From NCBI GenBank assembly GCA_002352215.1, contig DEIB01000056.1:1-64000 (forward strand): a DNA stretch of 64,000 nucleotides, in the 5' to 3' direction. Below are positions 40,769-49,313 of the stretch, one piece after another. The notes under the pieces were generated by a model that had not been told where the DNA came from, ran no database searches, and was given only the letters and a program-made list of their open reading frames with translations. Positions within the stretch are counted from its first letter, which is position 1; every line of letters starts with the position of its first letter. Source of the DNA: Chthonomonas sp. UBA2785 (lineage in GTDB: Bacteria; Armatimonadota; Fimbriimonadia; Fimbriimonadales; Fimbriimonadaceae). The position numbers and the translations under genes are program-made.

Positions 40769-42096
40769 CGCCGGGTGCTTCCACCAACCTAAACACCCCT
40801 CTCTTGGCGCGGCTGTTTACGCCCCTGGCGCTTTCGTGGGTTTTCATGGCTTTGGAGCAGCCCGCGCTCAACCGTATCCTCAATGGTTTGCCGGATTTCG
40901 AGCTCGCGAAGGCGGCTCTCTATTTGGTGATGGCGCTGGCGCTATTCTTCGAGAGTCCGGTCATCGATCTCCTCAGCACGTCCACGGCGCTCAGCCGCAA
41001 TTCCGCCAACGTCGTCCGGCTCCGGCAGTTTTGCCTCCTCACCATGGGGGTGACCATTGTGCTGAACGGGTTGGTGGGGTTCACCCCGCTGTTCGACATC
41101 ATTGCCACGCAGTGGCTCTCTCAACCGGCGGCGGTGGTGGAAGCCTCGCGCACCCCCTTCCAGATCATGCTGTTCTGGGCGGCCTTCATCGGTTGGCGGC
41201 GGTGCCACCACGGGTTCATGATCCGGTCCGGGCTCACCCGCGCCATCGGCGTGGGCACCGTGCTGCGCATTGTCGTCCTCATTGCGGTGGGGGCCGGTGG
41301 CGCCTATGGTCTGGGCTTGCCGGGGCTACATGCCGTGGCGTGGGCGCTTCTCATTTCAGTCATCGCCGAAACCGCCTTTACCCACTGGGCGGCGCGACCG
41401 GCCGTGGCGCAACTGATGCGGCAGGAACCCACAGGTCCGGCGCTCTCATTCGGTGAGATCGCCCGGTTCCACGCCCCCCAAACCGCCACCACTTTGGTCA
41501 TCATGCTCTCAGCCCCCGCCATTAGCATGGCGCTGGGCCGCAGCGCCGACCCGGTGGCCAACCAAAGCGCGTGGACGCTCGCCTTCAACCTCATTTGGCT
41601 TATGCGCGCCGCGACTTATGCGCTGCCTGAACTCGTCATCGCCCACGGTGACCGCGCCGAAGACGCCCCCGTGCTGTGGCGGTTCTGCCTCACGGTGGGG
41701 TTGTCGCTATCGCTAGGTTTGGCGATTCTCAGCGTGCCGCCCATTGGGCATGCCGTGTTCCAGGGCATTCTCAAGTCGTCGCCGGAGGAATCAGCGCGGG
41801 CACTACCGGTCATCCTCATGGCCACCCTCTTGCCCTTGTTGAACGGGGTGATGAGCTTCTACCGGGGGATGCTAACGCGGGTGGGGCGCACCATGTCGCG
41901 GCTCTATGCCATCTTCGCCGGGGTCACCTCGATGTTGGTGTTCCTCGTCACCAGCATCTGGCTGCAGTGGCCGGGTTTGGTAGGAGCATCGGTCGCCATC
42001 CTGGCGGGGCAGATCTTTGAAGCCGCCGTGCTGGCCTGGGCCTGGCACCGGGCGGAGCGTGGTCCGTCACGGCCCCGCGTCACCGCCGCCGGATAA
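40765..42096 (+). CDS. Multi-pass membrane protein, MOP-flippase/ANKH-like
   Basis: The protein is 443 aa with about twelve helices in two repeats. The opening (LFTPLALSWVFMALEQPALN, then LPDFELAKAALYLVMALALFFESPVI) resembles ANKH-like and other MOP-superfamily flippases. Such proteins export lipid-linked sugars, organic anions or drugs; the substrate is unknown. It starts with TTG, overlapping the DUF423 stop by 4 nt, so translation is probably coupled. It ends 13 nt before proS. Confidence 0.7.
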   Translation: MTPGASTNLNTPLLARLFTPLALSWVFMALEQPALNRILNGLPDFELAKAALYLVMALALFFESPVIDLLSTSTALSRNSANVVRLRQFCLLTMGVTIVLNGLVGFTPLFDIIATQWLSQPAAVVEASRTPFQIMLFWAAFIGWRRCHHGFMIRSGLTRAIGVGTVLRIVVLIAVGAGGAYGLGLPGLHAVAWALLISVIAETAFTHWAARPAVAQLMRQEPTGPALSFGEIARFHAPQTATTLVIMLSAPAISMALGRSADPVANQSAWTLAFNLIWLMRAATYALPELVIAHGDRAEDAPVLWRFCLTVGLSLSLGLAILSVPPIGHAVFQGILKSSPEESARALPVILMATLLPLLNGVMSFYRGMLTRVGRTMSRLYAIFAGVTSMLVFLVTSIWLQWPGLVGASVAILAGQIFEAAVLAWAWHRAERGPSRPRVTAAG

Positions 42097-42099
42097 ACT
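42094..42099 (+). promoter_or_regulatory. -10-like TAAACT ahead of proS
   Basis: TAAACT spans the end of the upstream stop codon and lies 10 nt before the proS ATG, giving a leader of only a few nucleotides. Confidence 0.45.
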
Positions 42100-42109
42100 A
42101 GCCCTTCAG

Positions 42110-43600
42110 ATGAGCAAGGAACTCGGGATAACTCCCCGCGACGAGAACTACAGCGAGTGGTACAACGACCTCGTCAAGCGGTCGGGCCTGGCGGATAACT
42201 CTGTGGTTCGAGGCTGCATGGTCATCCGCCCGCATGGTTACGCGATTTGGGAACTCATGCAGCGCGCGTTGGACGATATGTTCAAGGCGACCGGCCACGT
42301 GAACGCCTACTTCCCGATGCTCATCCCGAAGTCTTTCCTTAGCCGCGAAGCCGAGCACGTGGATGGCTTTGCCAAGGAGTGTGCGGTGGTAACGCACCAC
42401 CGCCTGAAGGATTCGGAAAACGGGGTGATTGTCGACCCCGATGCGCGGCTGGAAGAAGAGCTCATCATCCGACCGACCAGCGAAACGATCATCTGGAATA
42501 GCTACAAGAACTGGATTCAGAGCTACCGCGATCTCCCCCTGCTGATCAACCAGTGGGCGAACGTGATGCGCTGGGAACTGCGTCCCCGCCTGTTCCTGCG
42601 CACGGCTGAGTTTCTGTGGCAAGAAGGACACACCGCCCACGCCACCTATGAAGAAGCCGAGCAAGAAAGCCTGACCATCCTGGATGTCTATCGCACCTTT
42701 GCCGAGGACTGGATGGCGGTGCCGGTGATTGCGGGCATCAAGAGCGACGGCGAGAAGTTCGCCGGTGCGGACCACACCTACACCATCGAGGCGATGACGC
42801 AAGATCTGCGCGCGATCCAGGCGGGCACCAGCCACCACCTGGGCCAGAACTTTGCCAAGGCGTTCGATGTGACCTTCCAGAACAAGGAAGGAAAGCTCGA
42901 ATACGTGTACGCCACCTCGTGGGGCGTCAGTACGCGCCTGATTGGCACGCTGCTGATGGTGCATAGCGATGACCGGGGCCTGGTGTTGCCGCCCAAGCTC
43001 GCGCCCGTGCAAGTGGTGATCATTCCCATTGGCCGGGGCGAACAGCGCGAGGCCGTGCTGCAAGCCGCCGACCAACTGGCCGGTGACCTGAAGGCGCAGG
43101 GCGTGCGCGTGAAAGTGGACGACCGCGAGAAGGAATCCCCGGGCTTCAAGTTCAACGACTGGGAGCTGAAGGGCGCGTGCGTCCGCGTGGAAATGGGTCC
43201 CCGCGACCTGGAAGCCGGGCACGTCATCACGGCCCGCCGCGACCAGGACGAAAAGGTGAACGTGGCGGTGGGCGAAGCCGCCGCAAGCATCGTGGCGCAA
43301 CTGGATGCTATGCAGGTTGCCCTGCTGGATAAGGCCCGCGCCATGCGCGATGCCAACATCCACCGGGTGGACACCTGGGATGAGTTCGCCGCGCAGTTCT
43401 CGGGCGAAGGCGGGGGCGGTTTCGTGCTGGCCCACTGGGACGGTACGCAGGAAACCGAAGACCGCATCAGCGAAATGACGAAGGCGACGATCCGGTGCAT
43501 CCCGCAGGTACCGCTGGACCCCGCCGACGAAACGCCGGGCACGTGCGTGCTCACGGGCGCGCCCAGTGCCCGCCGCGTGATCTTCGCGAAGGCTTATTAA
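42110..43600 (+). CDS. proS: Prolyl-tRNA synthetase, archaeal/eukaryal type
   Basis: The enzyme charges tRNA-Pro. The protein is 496 aa, with class II motifs (CMVIRPHGYAIWELMQ, RPTSETIIWNSYKNWI, LRTAEFLWQEGHTAHAT) and an anticodon-binding domain from about residue 300 (VQVVIIPIGRGEQREAV). It lacks the editing insertion of the E. coli type and ends in a C-terminal zinc-like domain closing with IFAKAY. These traits define the archaeal/eukaryal type, which some bacteria also have. The start at 42110 is set by homology (MSKELGITPRDENYSEWYND). Confidence 0.95.
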   Translation: MSKELGITPRDENYSEWYNDLVKRSGLADNSVVRGCMVIRPHGYAIWELMQRALDDMFKATGHVNAYFPMLIPKSFLSREAEHVDGFAKECAVVTHHRLKDSENGVIVDPDARLEEELIIRPTSETIIWNSYKNWIQSYRDLPLLINQWANVMRWELRPRLFLRTAEFLWQEGHTAHATYEEAEQESLTILDVYRTFAEDWMAVPVIAGIKSDGEKFAGADHTYTIEAMTQDLRAIQAGTSHHLGQNFAKAFDVTFQNKEGKLEYVYATSWGVSTRLIGTLLMVHSDDRGLVLPPKLAPVQVVIIPIGRGEQREAVLQAADQLAGDLKAQGVRVKVDDREKESPGFKFNDWELKGACVRVEMGPRDLEAGHVITARRDQDEKVNVAVGEAAASIVAQLDAMQVALLDKARAMRDANIHRVDTWDEFAAQFSGEGGGGFVLAHWDGTQETEDRISEMTKATIRCIPQVPLDPADETPGTCVLTGAPSARRVIFAKAY

Positions 43601-43614
43601 GCCTTAGCAAAGGC

Positions 43615-43911
43615 CTATCCCACCGCATTCAGACGCCGAGCCAGTTCGAAGTCCATCTCCGAGATCTGGTTGCCGGCGTCGTGGGTGGTGGTGCTCACCG
43701 TCACCCGGCAATAGCCGATGAGGATGTCCGGGTGATGGTTCAGCGCCTCGGCAAATTCGCCCACGCGCACGGCCCAGTCCGGCCCTTGGGGGTAGCTCTC
43801 AAACGTCCAAGTGCGGACGAGTTTGTTGCCTTCCACGGCCCATCCGGGCACGCCGGACAGGGCCTCGGCGATGGCTTCGGGGGAGAGGGCTTGGTACGAA
43901 AACTGGCTCAT
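43615..43911 (-). CDS. phhB: Pterin-4a-carbinolamine dehydratase
   Basis: The protein is 98 aa, the normal PCD/DCoH length. The active-site segment is LNHHPDILIGYCRV, with a further histidine in TTHDAGNQISEMDFELA. The enzyme dehydrates 4a-hydroxytetrahydropterin after aromatic amino acid hydroxylation, or salvages molybdopterin-type pterins; no hydroxylase is in this window. CAAAAT lies 5 nt before the ATG. It is divergent from aspA with 52 nt between the starts. Confidence 0.93.
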   Translation of the reverse strand: MSQFSYQALSPEAIAEALSGVPGWAVEGNKLVRTWTFESYPQGPDWAVRVGEFAEALNHHPDILIGYCRVTVSTTTHDAGNQISEMDFELARRLNAVG

Positions 43912-43948
43912 GGCCCATTTTGTCTCAAGCGGTGGGGAAGGGTTCGCC

Positions 43949-43954
43949 TAAACT
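43949..43954 (+). promoter_or_regulatory. -10-like TAAACT ahead of aspA
   Basis: TAAACT then nine nucleotides then the ATG at 43964. The leader would be at most 2-3 nt. Confidence 0.5.
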
Positions 43955-43963
43955 CAAATCTGT

Positions 43964-45364
43964 ATGAGCACCCGCATCGAAAAGGACAGTCTGGGCGACG
44001 TTCACGTCCCCTCCGACGCGTATTGGGGAAGCCAGGCCGAGCGCAGTCGCCAGCTTTTCCGCATCAGCGGACTGACCGAGCACCCGCGCATGATCGAAGC
44101 CTTTGTGCACGTGAAGCGGGCGGCGGCGGTGGCCAACACGGACCTGGGCTTGCTGGACGCCGAAGTGGGTCGCGCCATCATCCAGGCGGCCGATGAAGTC
44201 TTGGCGGGTCAGCTGCGAGACCAGTTCCCGGTGGACGTCTTCCACATGGGTGCGGGCACCAGCTTTAACATGAACGTGAACGAGGTGCTGGCCAACCGCG
44301 CGGAAGAGATCCTCGGCGGCACCAAGGGCGCCTACAGCAAGGTGAACCCGAATGACCACGTGAACTACGGGCAGAGCACCAACGACACCTTCCCGACCAG
44401 CATGCGCGTGATGTCGCGGATGCTACTGGGCGAGCTGATCCCGCAGGTGAACCGCCTGGCAGATGCCTTTGCCGCCAAGGGCAAGGAGTTCGACCACATC
44501 CTCAAGTCGGCCCGCACCCACCTGCAAGATGCGGTGCCCATCCGCCTCGGCCAGGAGTTCACGGCCTACGCGGTGAGCATGCGTCGCTGCGTGGGCGCGC
44601 TGGAGAACGCCGCCCGCGACCTGGAGGAACTCGGCATTGGCGGCAGCGCCGCCGGCACGGGCCTGAACACACACCCTGACTACCGCTTCCAACTCGTCAA
44701 GTCGCTGAACGAAAAGACCGGCATCAACTTCCGGTGCACCGACGACCTGCGCGAGGCGATGCAAAGCCAGTACTGCATGGGTTCGCTCTCGGCCGGATTG
44801 CGCCTGCTGTGCCTGGAACTCACTCGCATCACCAACGACCTGCGCCTGCTGTGCAGCGGCCCGCTCACGGGCCTCGCCGAAATCGTGTTGCCCGCTGTGC
44901 AGCCGGGCTCCAGCATCATGCCGGGCAAGGTGAACCCCAGCATGGCCGAGAACATGAACCTGGTGCTGTTCCAGGTGCTGGGCCAGTGCCACGCCATTGA
45001 TATGTGCGTGCAGGCGGGTCAGCTGGAACTGAACGTGATGATGCCGAGCATGGCCTTTAGCGCGCAGTTCGCCCTGCAGATCCTGACCAACACGATTGAC
45101 ACCTTTGTGGACAACTGTGTGGTGGGCATCACTGCCAACGAGGACCGCTGCCGCCACTACGCCGAGATTTCGCCGTCGCTGGCCACCGCGCTCAACGCCT
45201 ATGTGGGCTACAAGACGGCCGCTGATGTGGTGAAGACCGCCCTGAAGGAAGGGAAGTCGATCCCGGATGTGGTGCGCGAGCAGGGCTTGCTGGATGAGGC
45301 GACCTTGGCCAAGGTTCTGGACCCGACGTTGCTGACCGAGCCCGGCATCCCCGGCAAGGCGTAA
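43964..45364 (+). CDS. aspA: Aspartate ammonia-lyase (fumarase/aspartase superfamily)
   Basis: The protein is 466 aa. Superfamily motifs are MGAGTSFNMNVNEVLANRA, NYGQSTNDTFPTSMR, RTHLQDAVPIRLGQEF and the catalytic-loop GSSIMPGKVNPSMAEN. RTHLQDAVP, RITNDLRLLCSGP and GQLELNVMMPSMAF are closer to aspartases than to class II fumarases (which read KTHLMDATP). The reaction would release ammonia from aspartate to give fumarate. A fumarase role is the main alternative. A terminator follows. Confidence 0.88.
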   Translation: MSTRIEKDSLGDVHVPSDAYWGSQAERSRQLFRISGLTEHPRMIEAFVHVKRAAAVANTDLGLLDAEVGRAIIQAADEVLAGQLRDQFPVDVFHMGAGTSFNMNVNEVLANRAEEILGGTKGAYSKVNPNDHVNYGQSTNDTFPTSMRVMSRMLLGELIPQVNRLADAFAAKGKEFDHILKSARTHLQDAVPIRLGQEFTAYAVSMRRCVGALENAARDLEELGIGGSAAGTGLNTHPDYRFQLVKSLNEKTGINFRCTDDLREAMQSQYCMGSLSAGLRLLCLELTRITNDLRLLCSGPLTGLAEIVLPAVQPGSSIMPGKVNPSMAENMNLVLFQVLGQCHAIDMCVQAGQLELNVMMPSMAFSAQFALQILTNTIDTFVDNCVVGITANEDRCRHYAEISPSLATALNAYVGYKTAADVVKTALKEGKSIPDVVREQGLLDEATLAKVLDPTLLTEPGIPGKA

Positions 45365-45383
45365 GTTAAAGGCAGATCCCAGA

Positions 45384-45430
45384 GAGGGTTGAAGTCATCG
45401 AAGGATGGCTTCGACCCTCATTTGCTTTAC
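45384..45430 (+). terminator. Intrinsic terminator after aspA
   Basis: GAGGGT-GAAG-CATC pairs with GATG-CTTC-ACCCTC (isolated mismatches) around GAAG, followed by ATTTGCTTTAC. The stem is about 16 bp long. Confidence 0.75.
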
Positions 45431-45497
45431 GGCGGGCGGAACGCTGAGATGAAATAAGACAATTTCGTCAACATTTCATTCTTCGGGTTCGAATCGT

Positions 45498-45503
45498 TAT
45501 AGT
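45498..45503 (+). promoter_or_regulatory. -10 TATAGT, 6 nt before the Gfo/Idh/MocA gene
   Basis: TATAGT then AGGGCC then the GTG at 45510. Confidence 0.65.
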
Positions 45504-45509
45504 AGGGCC

Positions 45510-46892
45510 GTGTCTGACGTAACGCGACGCGAACTTTTGGCCGGGGCTGGGATTGCGGCGGGCTCCCTTGCATTCGGTTTCCCGGGGCGCGAACTCTTTG
45601 CCCTGCAAGAAAACGGCGTGCTCCCCGCCCCCAACCGCCCCGCGCTGGGCGCGGCGCCTCGCCCCTGCACGGCCATCATCCTAGGCCACGGCGGGCGCGG
45701 CGGACTCTATGGCTATTACGCCACCCAGATGCCCGACACCCTCAAGATCGTCGGCGTGGCCGAGCCGCTGGAATACCGCCGCACGGCCTGCGTGAATAAC
45801 CACAAGATCGAAGCGGCCAACACCTTTACGACGTGGGAGCACGTTTTCGACCGGCCGAAGTTTGCCGATGCCGTCATCGTCACCACCCAAGACCGGATGC
45901 ACTACGAACCCACCATGCGCGCGCTGGAAATGGGTTACGACGTCCTGCTGGAGAAGCCTATCGCTCCCAGTTGGAAGGAGTGCAACGACATCCTCAAGCT
46001 CGCCCAGGCCAAGGGCCGCATCGTAGGCGTGTGCCACGTGCTGCGCTACAGCCCGTTCAACGTGCAGATCAAGGCCGTAATCGAGAGCGGCATGATCGGC
46101 GACGTGGTGAGCGTGCAGCACATCGAGCCGATTTGGCACCTGCACTTCTCACACTCCTACGTGCGCGGCCCGTGGCGGCGCGAAGACCTGGCCACGCCCA
46201 GCCTGCTGGCCAAGAGCTGCCACGATCTCGACCTGATCAATTGGTGGATGGATGAGCCGGTGAAAGCGGTTAGCTCCTTTGGGGGCCTGCGCACGTTCCA
46301 CAAGCGAAATGCCCCGGCGGGCGCGCCGCGCTTCTGCATGGATGGATGCCCGCACCGAGAATCGTGCATCTATCACGCCGAGGATGTTTACGTCAACAAG
46401 AAGCGATGGGGCACCCACCACATCGAAACCCCGGACCGCAGCGAAGAATCGATCCGGTCCAAGCTGCGCCGAGGCCAATACGGCCAGTGCGTCTACCAGG
46501 CCGACAACACGGTGAACGACCACCAAGTCGTGAACATGCTTTACCGAAGTGGAGCGACGGCGGCCTTCAGCATGGAAGCCATGACGAGCTACGGCGGCCG
46601 CCGCACGCGCATCATGGGCACCAAGGGCGACATCGTGGGCGACGAGCGCTACCTGGACGTGGCGACCTTCAACGACGAGAAGCGCATCCGCTGGGACGTG
46701 GAAGCCACGGGCCAAGACCTGAGCGGCCACGGCGGCGGCGACCAACGCATGACGGCCGACTGGGCGCAAGCGGTGGTCCGTAATGACCCCTCGTTCCTGG
46801 TAACCAAGCTCGAAGACGCGATGGAAAGCCACCGCGTGGGTTACGCGGCCGTCACCAGCAGCAAGGAAGGGGGCCGACTCGTCACTCTCTAA
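45510..46892 (+). CDS. Tat-exported Gfo/Idh/MocA-family oxidoreductase
   Basis: The protein is 460 aa. The N-terminus has a Tat signal (TRRELLAGAGIAAGSLAFG). The Rossmann part reads IILGHGGRGGLYGYYA, VIVTTQDRMHYEPTMRALEMG and LLEKPIAPSWKECNDI; the EKP motif is typical. Substrate-side HDLDLINWWMDEPV is conserved. A cysteine cluster (CMDGCPHRESC, about residues 275-285) lies in the C-terminal domain. Such exported enzymes act on sugars or cyclitols, probably with tightly bound NAD; the substrate is unknown. The GTG start has a -10 element 6 nt upstream. Confidence 0.88.
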   Translation: MSDVTRRELLAGAGIAAGSLAFGFPGRELFALQENGVLPAPNRPALGAAPRPCTAIILGHGGRGGLYGYYATQMPDTLKIVGVAEPLEYRRTACVNNHKIEAANTFTTWEHVFDRPKFADAVIVTTQDRMHYEPTMRALEMGYDVLLEKPIAPSWKECNDILKLAQAKGRIVGVCHVLRYSPFNVQIKAVIESGMIGDVVSVQHIEPIWHLHFSHSYVRGPWRREDLATPSLLAKSCHDLDLINWWMDEPVKAVSSFGGLRTFHKRNAPAGAPRFCMDGCPHRESCIYHAEDVYVNKKRWGTHHIETPDRSEESIRSKLRRGQYGQCVYQADNTVNDHQVVNMLYRSGATAAFSMEAMTSYGGRRTRIMGTKGDIVGDERYLDVATFNDEKRIRWDVEATGQDLSGHGGGDQRMTADWAQAVVRNDPSFLVTKLEDAMESHRVGYAAVTSSKEGGRLVTL

Positions 46893-46957
46893 GTCCGTCG
46901 TTTGAAGTTCCCCCCGGGAAACTTTGGCGAATATGGCAACGAAATGACCGCGCCACG

Positions 46958-46963
46958 CATAAT
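46958..46963 (+). promoter_or_regulatory. -10-like CATAAT, 6 nt before TlpA-like gene 1
   Basis: CATAAT then GAGTTT then ATG at 46970. Confidence 0.6.
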
Positions 46964-46969
46964 GAGTTT

Positions 46970-48025
46970 ATGCGTGGCGTGATTGCATCCGCAGTTGCCT
47001 TGTTGGCAGCGTTTTCATCAGCACAAAGCCTCGGCCCGGGCGTTCAAGCTCCGCCGATCAAAGTTGCTGAATTTGTGAAGGGTCAGACCGTCACGGATCT
47101 CTCGAAGGGAGTGTTCGTGGTCGAGTTCTGGGCGACCTGGTGCGGACCGTGCATTGTCAGCATTCCGCACATCTCCGAGCTTGCCAAGAAGCACCAAGGC
47201 AAGGTCACCGTGGTGGGCGTGAGCGTGTGGGAGCGCGGCGACGACATTGCGGGCATGGTCAAGAAGTTTGTGGACGGCCAGGGCGACAAGATGAGCTACA
47301 ACGTGGCTCGCGACGAAGGCATGACCATGGCTGAAACCTGGATGCAGGCCGCCGGTCAAAACGGCATCCCGGCTGCTTTCGTGATTAAGGATGGCATCGT
47401 GCAGTGGATTGGCCACCCGATGAACATGGACGAGCCCCTGGCGCAAGTCATTGCCGGCACGTTTGACCTCGAAGCCTCCAAGGCCGCTTTCAAGGCCGAA
47501 ATGGAAGCCGAAGCCAAGATGGCGGCCTTCATGGGTGCTGTCCAAGCCGGGGCGAAGGCCTACCGCGAGGGCAACATGGAAGCTGGGCGCACGCAGATCA
47601 TGGACGCCGATAGTGGCGGCGATGCGGGCCTGAACCTGCAACGCAACATGACCCTGTTGGGCCTGTTTGTGAACTCCGAGCCGCTGCGCTTCCGCCGCCT
47701 GGCCAACGAGATGTTCGCTGAAGGCGGTTCGGCTCGCCTGAACCTCGCTTACTTCTGCTACAACACTTCCCGCCAAGCCAACAGCAACAAGGCGCTGCTG
47801 GGCAAGATCGCCGAGCGGATCGCCGGGGAAAGCAGCGAGACCAATGCGATTGCGCTGTATTACGCGGGCATGGCCCTCATGAGCAGTGAGAACGCCGAAG
47901 CGGCTCTGCGCTCATTCGAGCGTGCTCAAGGCTATGCGGCTGCCGGTGAGTATCCGCCCGCCTTTGTCACGGACTTGAACAAAGCCGCTGACGACGCTCG
48001 TAGCAAAGTCAAGCCCGCTTGGTAA
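46970..48025 (+). CDS. Exported TlpA-like thioredoxin-domain protein, copy 1
   Basis: The protein is 351 aa. A signal peptide (MRGVIASAVALLAAFSSAQ) precedes a TlpA/ResA-like thioredoxin domain (about 25-165) with the redox motif WCGPC in FWATWCGPCIVSIPH and the cis-Pro loop GIPAAFVIKDG. The C-terminal 185 residues are helical and unfamiliar, perhaps TPR-like (YYAGMALMSSENAEAALRSF). It probably reduces or isomerises disulfides, or matures heme proteins, in the periplasm. A terminator separates it from its paralogue, which has the same length. Confidence 0.88.
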   Translation: MRGVIASAVALLAAFSSAQSLGPGVQAPPIKVAEFVKGQTVTDLSKGVFVVEFWATWCGPCIVSIPHISELAKKHQGKVTVVGVSVWERGDDIAGMVKKFVDGQGDKMSYNVARDEGMTMAETWMQAAGQNGIPAAFVIKDGIVQWIGHPMNMDEPLAQVIAGTFDLEASKAAFKAEMEAEAKMAAFMGAVQAGAKAYREGNMEAGRTQIMDADSGGDAGLNLQRNMTLLGLFVNSEPLRFRRLANEMFAEGGSARLNLAYFCYNTSRQANSNKALLGKIAERIAGESSETNAIALYYAGMALMSSENAEAALRSFERAQGYAAAGEYPPAFVTDLNKAADDARSKVKPAW

Positions 48026-48042
48026 GTGCCTGGCCATAAGAG

Positions 48043-48084
48043 AAGTGCCCCGGCCTGATTTGGGTCGGGGCACTTTCATGTTTC
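48043..48084 (+). terminator. Intrinsic terminator after TlpA-like gene 1
   Basis: AAGTGCCCCG pairs perfectly with CGGGGCACTT around a 13-nt loop, followed by TCATGTTT. The U-tract is weak but the stem is strong. Confidence 0.65.
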
Positions 48085-48144
48085 GGGGGCACTATATTCA
48101 CATTTATCAATTGCCATAGGTCATAGAAAGTCACCTTTGCCGCT

Positions 48145-48150
48145 TATAAT
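48145..48150 (+). promoter_or_regulatory. -10 TATAAT, 6 nt before TlpA-like gene 2
   Basis: A consensus TATAAT is followed by GTGGAT and the ATG at 48157. An in-frame GTG in the spacer (48151) is thereby disfavoured as start. Confidence 0.7.
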
Positions 48151-48156
48151 GTGGAT

Positions 48157-49212
48157 ATGCGTGCAGTGATCGCATCCGCTATCGCCTTATTGGCAGCGTT
48201 TTCTTCGGCCCAAGGCCTCGGCCCGGGTGAACCGGCACCGCCGATCAAGGTGGCCGAATTTGTGAAGGGCAAAGCCGTGACGGACCTCTCGAAGGGCGTG
48301 TTCGTGGTCGAGTTCTGGGCGACGTGGTGCGGTCCGTGCATTCAGAGCATCCCGCACATCTCTTCGCTGGCCAAGAAGCACGAAGGCAAGGTGACCGTGA
48401 TCGGTGTGAGCGTGTGGGAGCAGGGCGACGACATCTCCGCTCTGGTCAAGAAGTTCGTGGAAGGCCAAGGCGACAAGATGAGCTACAACGTGGCCCGCGA
48501 TGAAGGCATGACCATGGCCGAGACCTGGATGCAGGCGGCAGGCCAACGCGGCATTCCGGCGTCCTTCATCATCAAGGATGGCGTGGTGCAGTGGATTGGC
48601 CACCCGATGAACATGGACGAGCCCCTGGAGCAAGTTGTGAACGGCACGTTCGACCTCGCCGCCTCCAAGGCCGCCTTTGCGGCCGAGCGTGCGGTGACGG
48701 CCAAGGCCGACGCCTTCACGGCGGCCATTGAGCAAGGTGCGGAGCTCTACCGCGGTGGTGACCGCGAAGCCGGTCGGGCGCAAATTATGAATGCCGACAG
48801 TGGCGGCGATCCTCAGATGGATATGCAGCGCACCATGACCCTGCTGGAGCTCTACATGGACGGGGAGCCGCTGCGATTCCGCCGCACGGTCAACGAAATG
48901 TTCGAATCCGGCCCCGAAGGTCGTTCGAACCTGGCGTTCTTCTGCCTCAATGCCTCGCAAACCCCGGGAGCCAATAAGGAAATGATCGGCAAGATCGCGG
49001 CGCGCATTGCCAACCATACTGGCGATGCTGATCCGTTCAGCCTCTACTTTGCGGGTCTGGCCTTGCTGGAGTGCGATAACGCGGCGGGTGCCGTCAAGGC
49101 CCTCGAGCGCTCCGTGACCATGCTGAAGGGAATGGACCTCCCGGCGGAACTCATCGAAGAGATCAATAATGCTCTGAAGATGGCCCGCGAGAAGGCGGCC
49201 GCCGCCTCCTAA
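48157..49212 (+). CDS. Exported TlpA-like thioredoxin-domain protein, copy 2
   Basis: The protein is 351 aa, the same length as copy 1, with strong similarity through the thioredoxin domain (FWATWCGPCIQSIPH, GIPASFIIKDG, WIGHPMNMDEPL) and weaker similarity in the helical C-terminal half. The signal peptide is MRAVIASAIALLAAFSSAQ. It has its own promoter and terminator, so the two copies can be expressed separately. The duplicated pair probably shares a periplasmic redox job with different partners. Confidence 0.88.
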   Translation: MRAVIASAIALLAAFSSAQGLGPGEPAPPIKVAEFVKGKAVTDLSKGVFVVEFWATWCGPCIQSIPHISSLAKKHEGKVTVIGVSVWEQGDDISALVKKFVEGQGDKMSYNVARDEGMTMAETWMQAAGQRGIPASFIIKDGVVQWIGHPMNMDEPLEQVVNGTFDLAASKAAFAAERAVTAKADAFTAAIEQGAELYRGGDREAGRAQIMNADSGGDPQMDMQRTMTLLELYMDGEPLRFRRTVNEMFESGPEGRSNLAFFCLNASQTPGANKEMIGKIAARIANHTGDADPFSLYFAGLALLECDNAAGAVKALERSVTMLKGMDLPAELIEEINNALKMAREKAAAAS

Positions 49213-49236
49213 TCGGTCTCAGGATCACCCTTACCC

Positions 49237-49266
49237 GCCCTCTGCCCCGGTGGCAGGGGGCTTTTT
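49237..49266 (+). terminator. Intrinsic terminator after TlpA-like gene 2
   Basis: GCCC-CTGCC pairs with GGCAG-GGGC around CCGGT, followed by TTTTT. Confidence 0.8.
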
Positions 49267-49313
49267 CATGCCCCAATGGTGGGCTCGCGGTACATTCGGG
49301 GGCGGCCCCCGCT

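Noticed and set aside
43964..45364. Class II fumarase as the call for the lyase gene
   Set aside because: RTHLQDAVP and GQLELNVMMP are aspartase-like, whereas fumarases typically read KTHLMDATP. It is kept as the main alternative, not the call.
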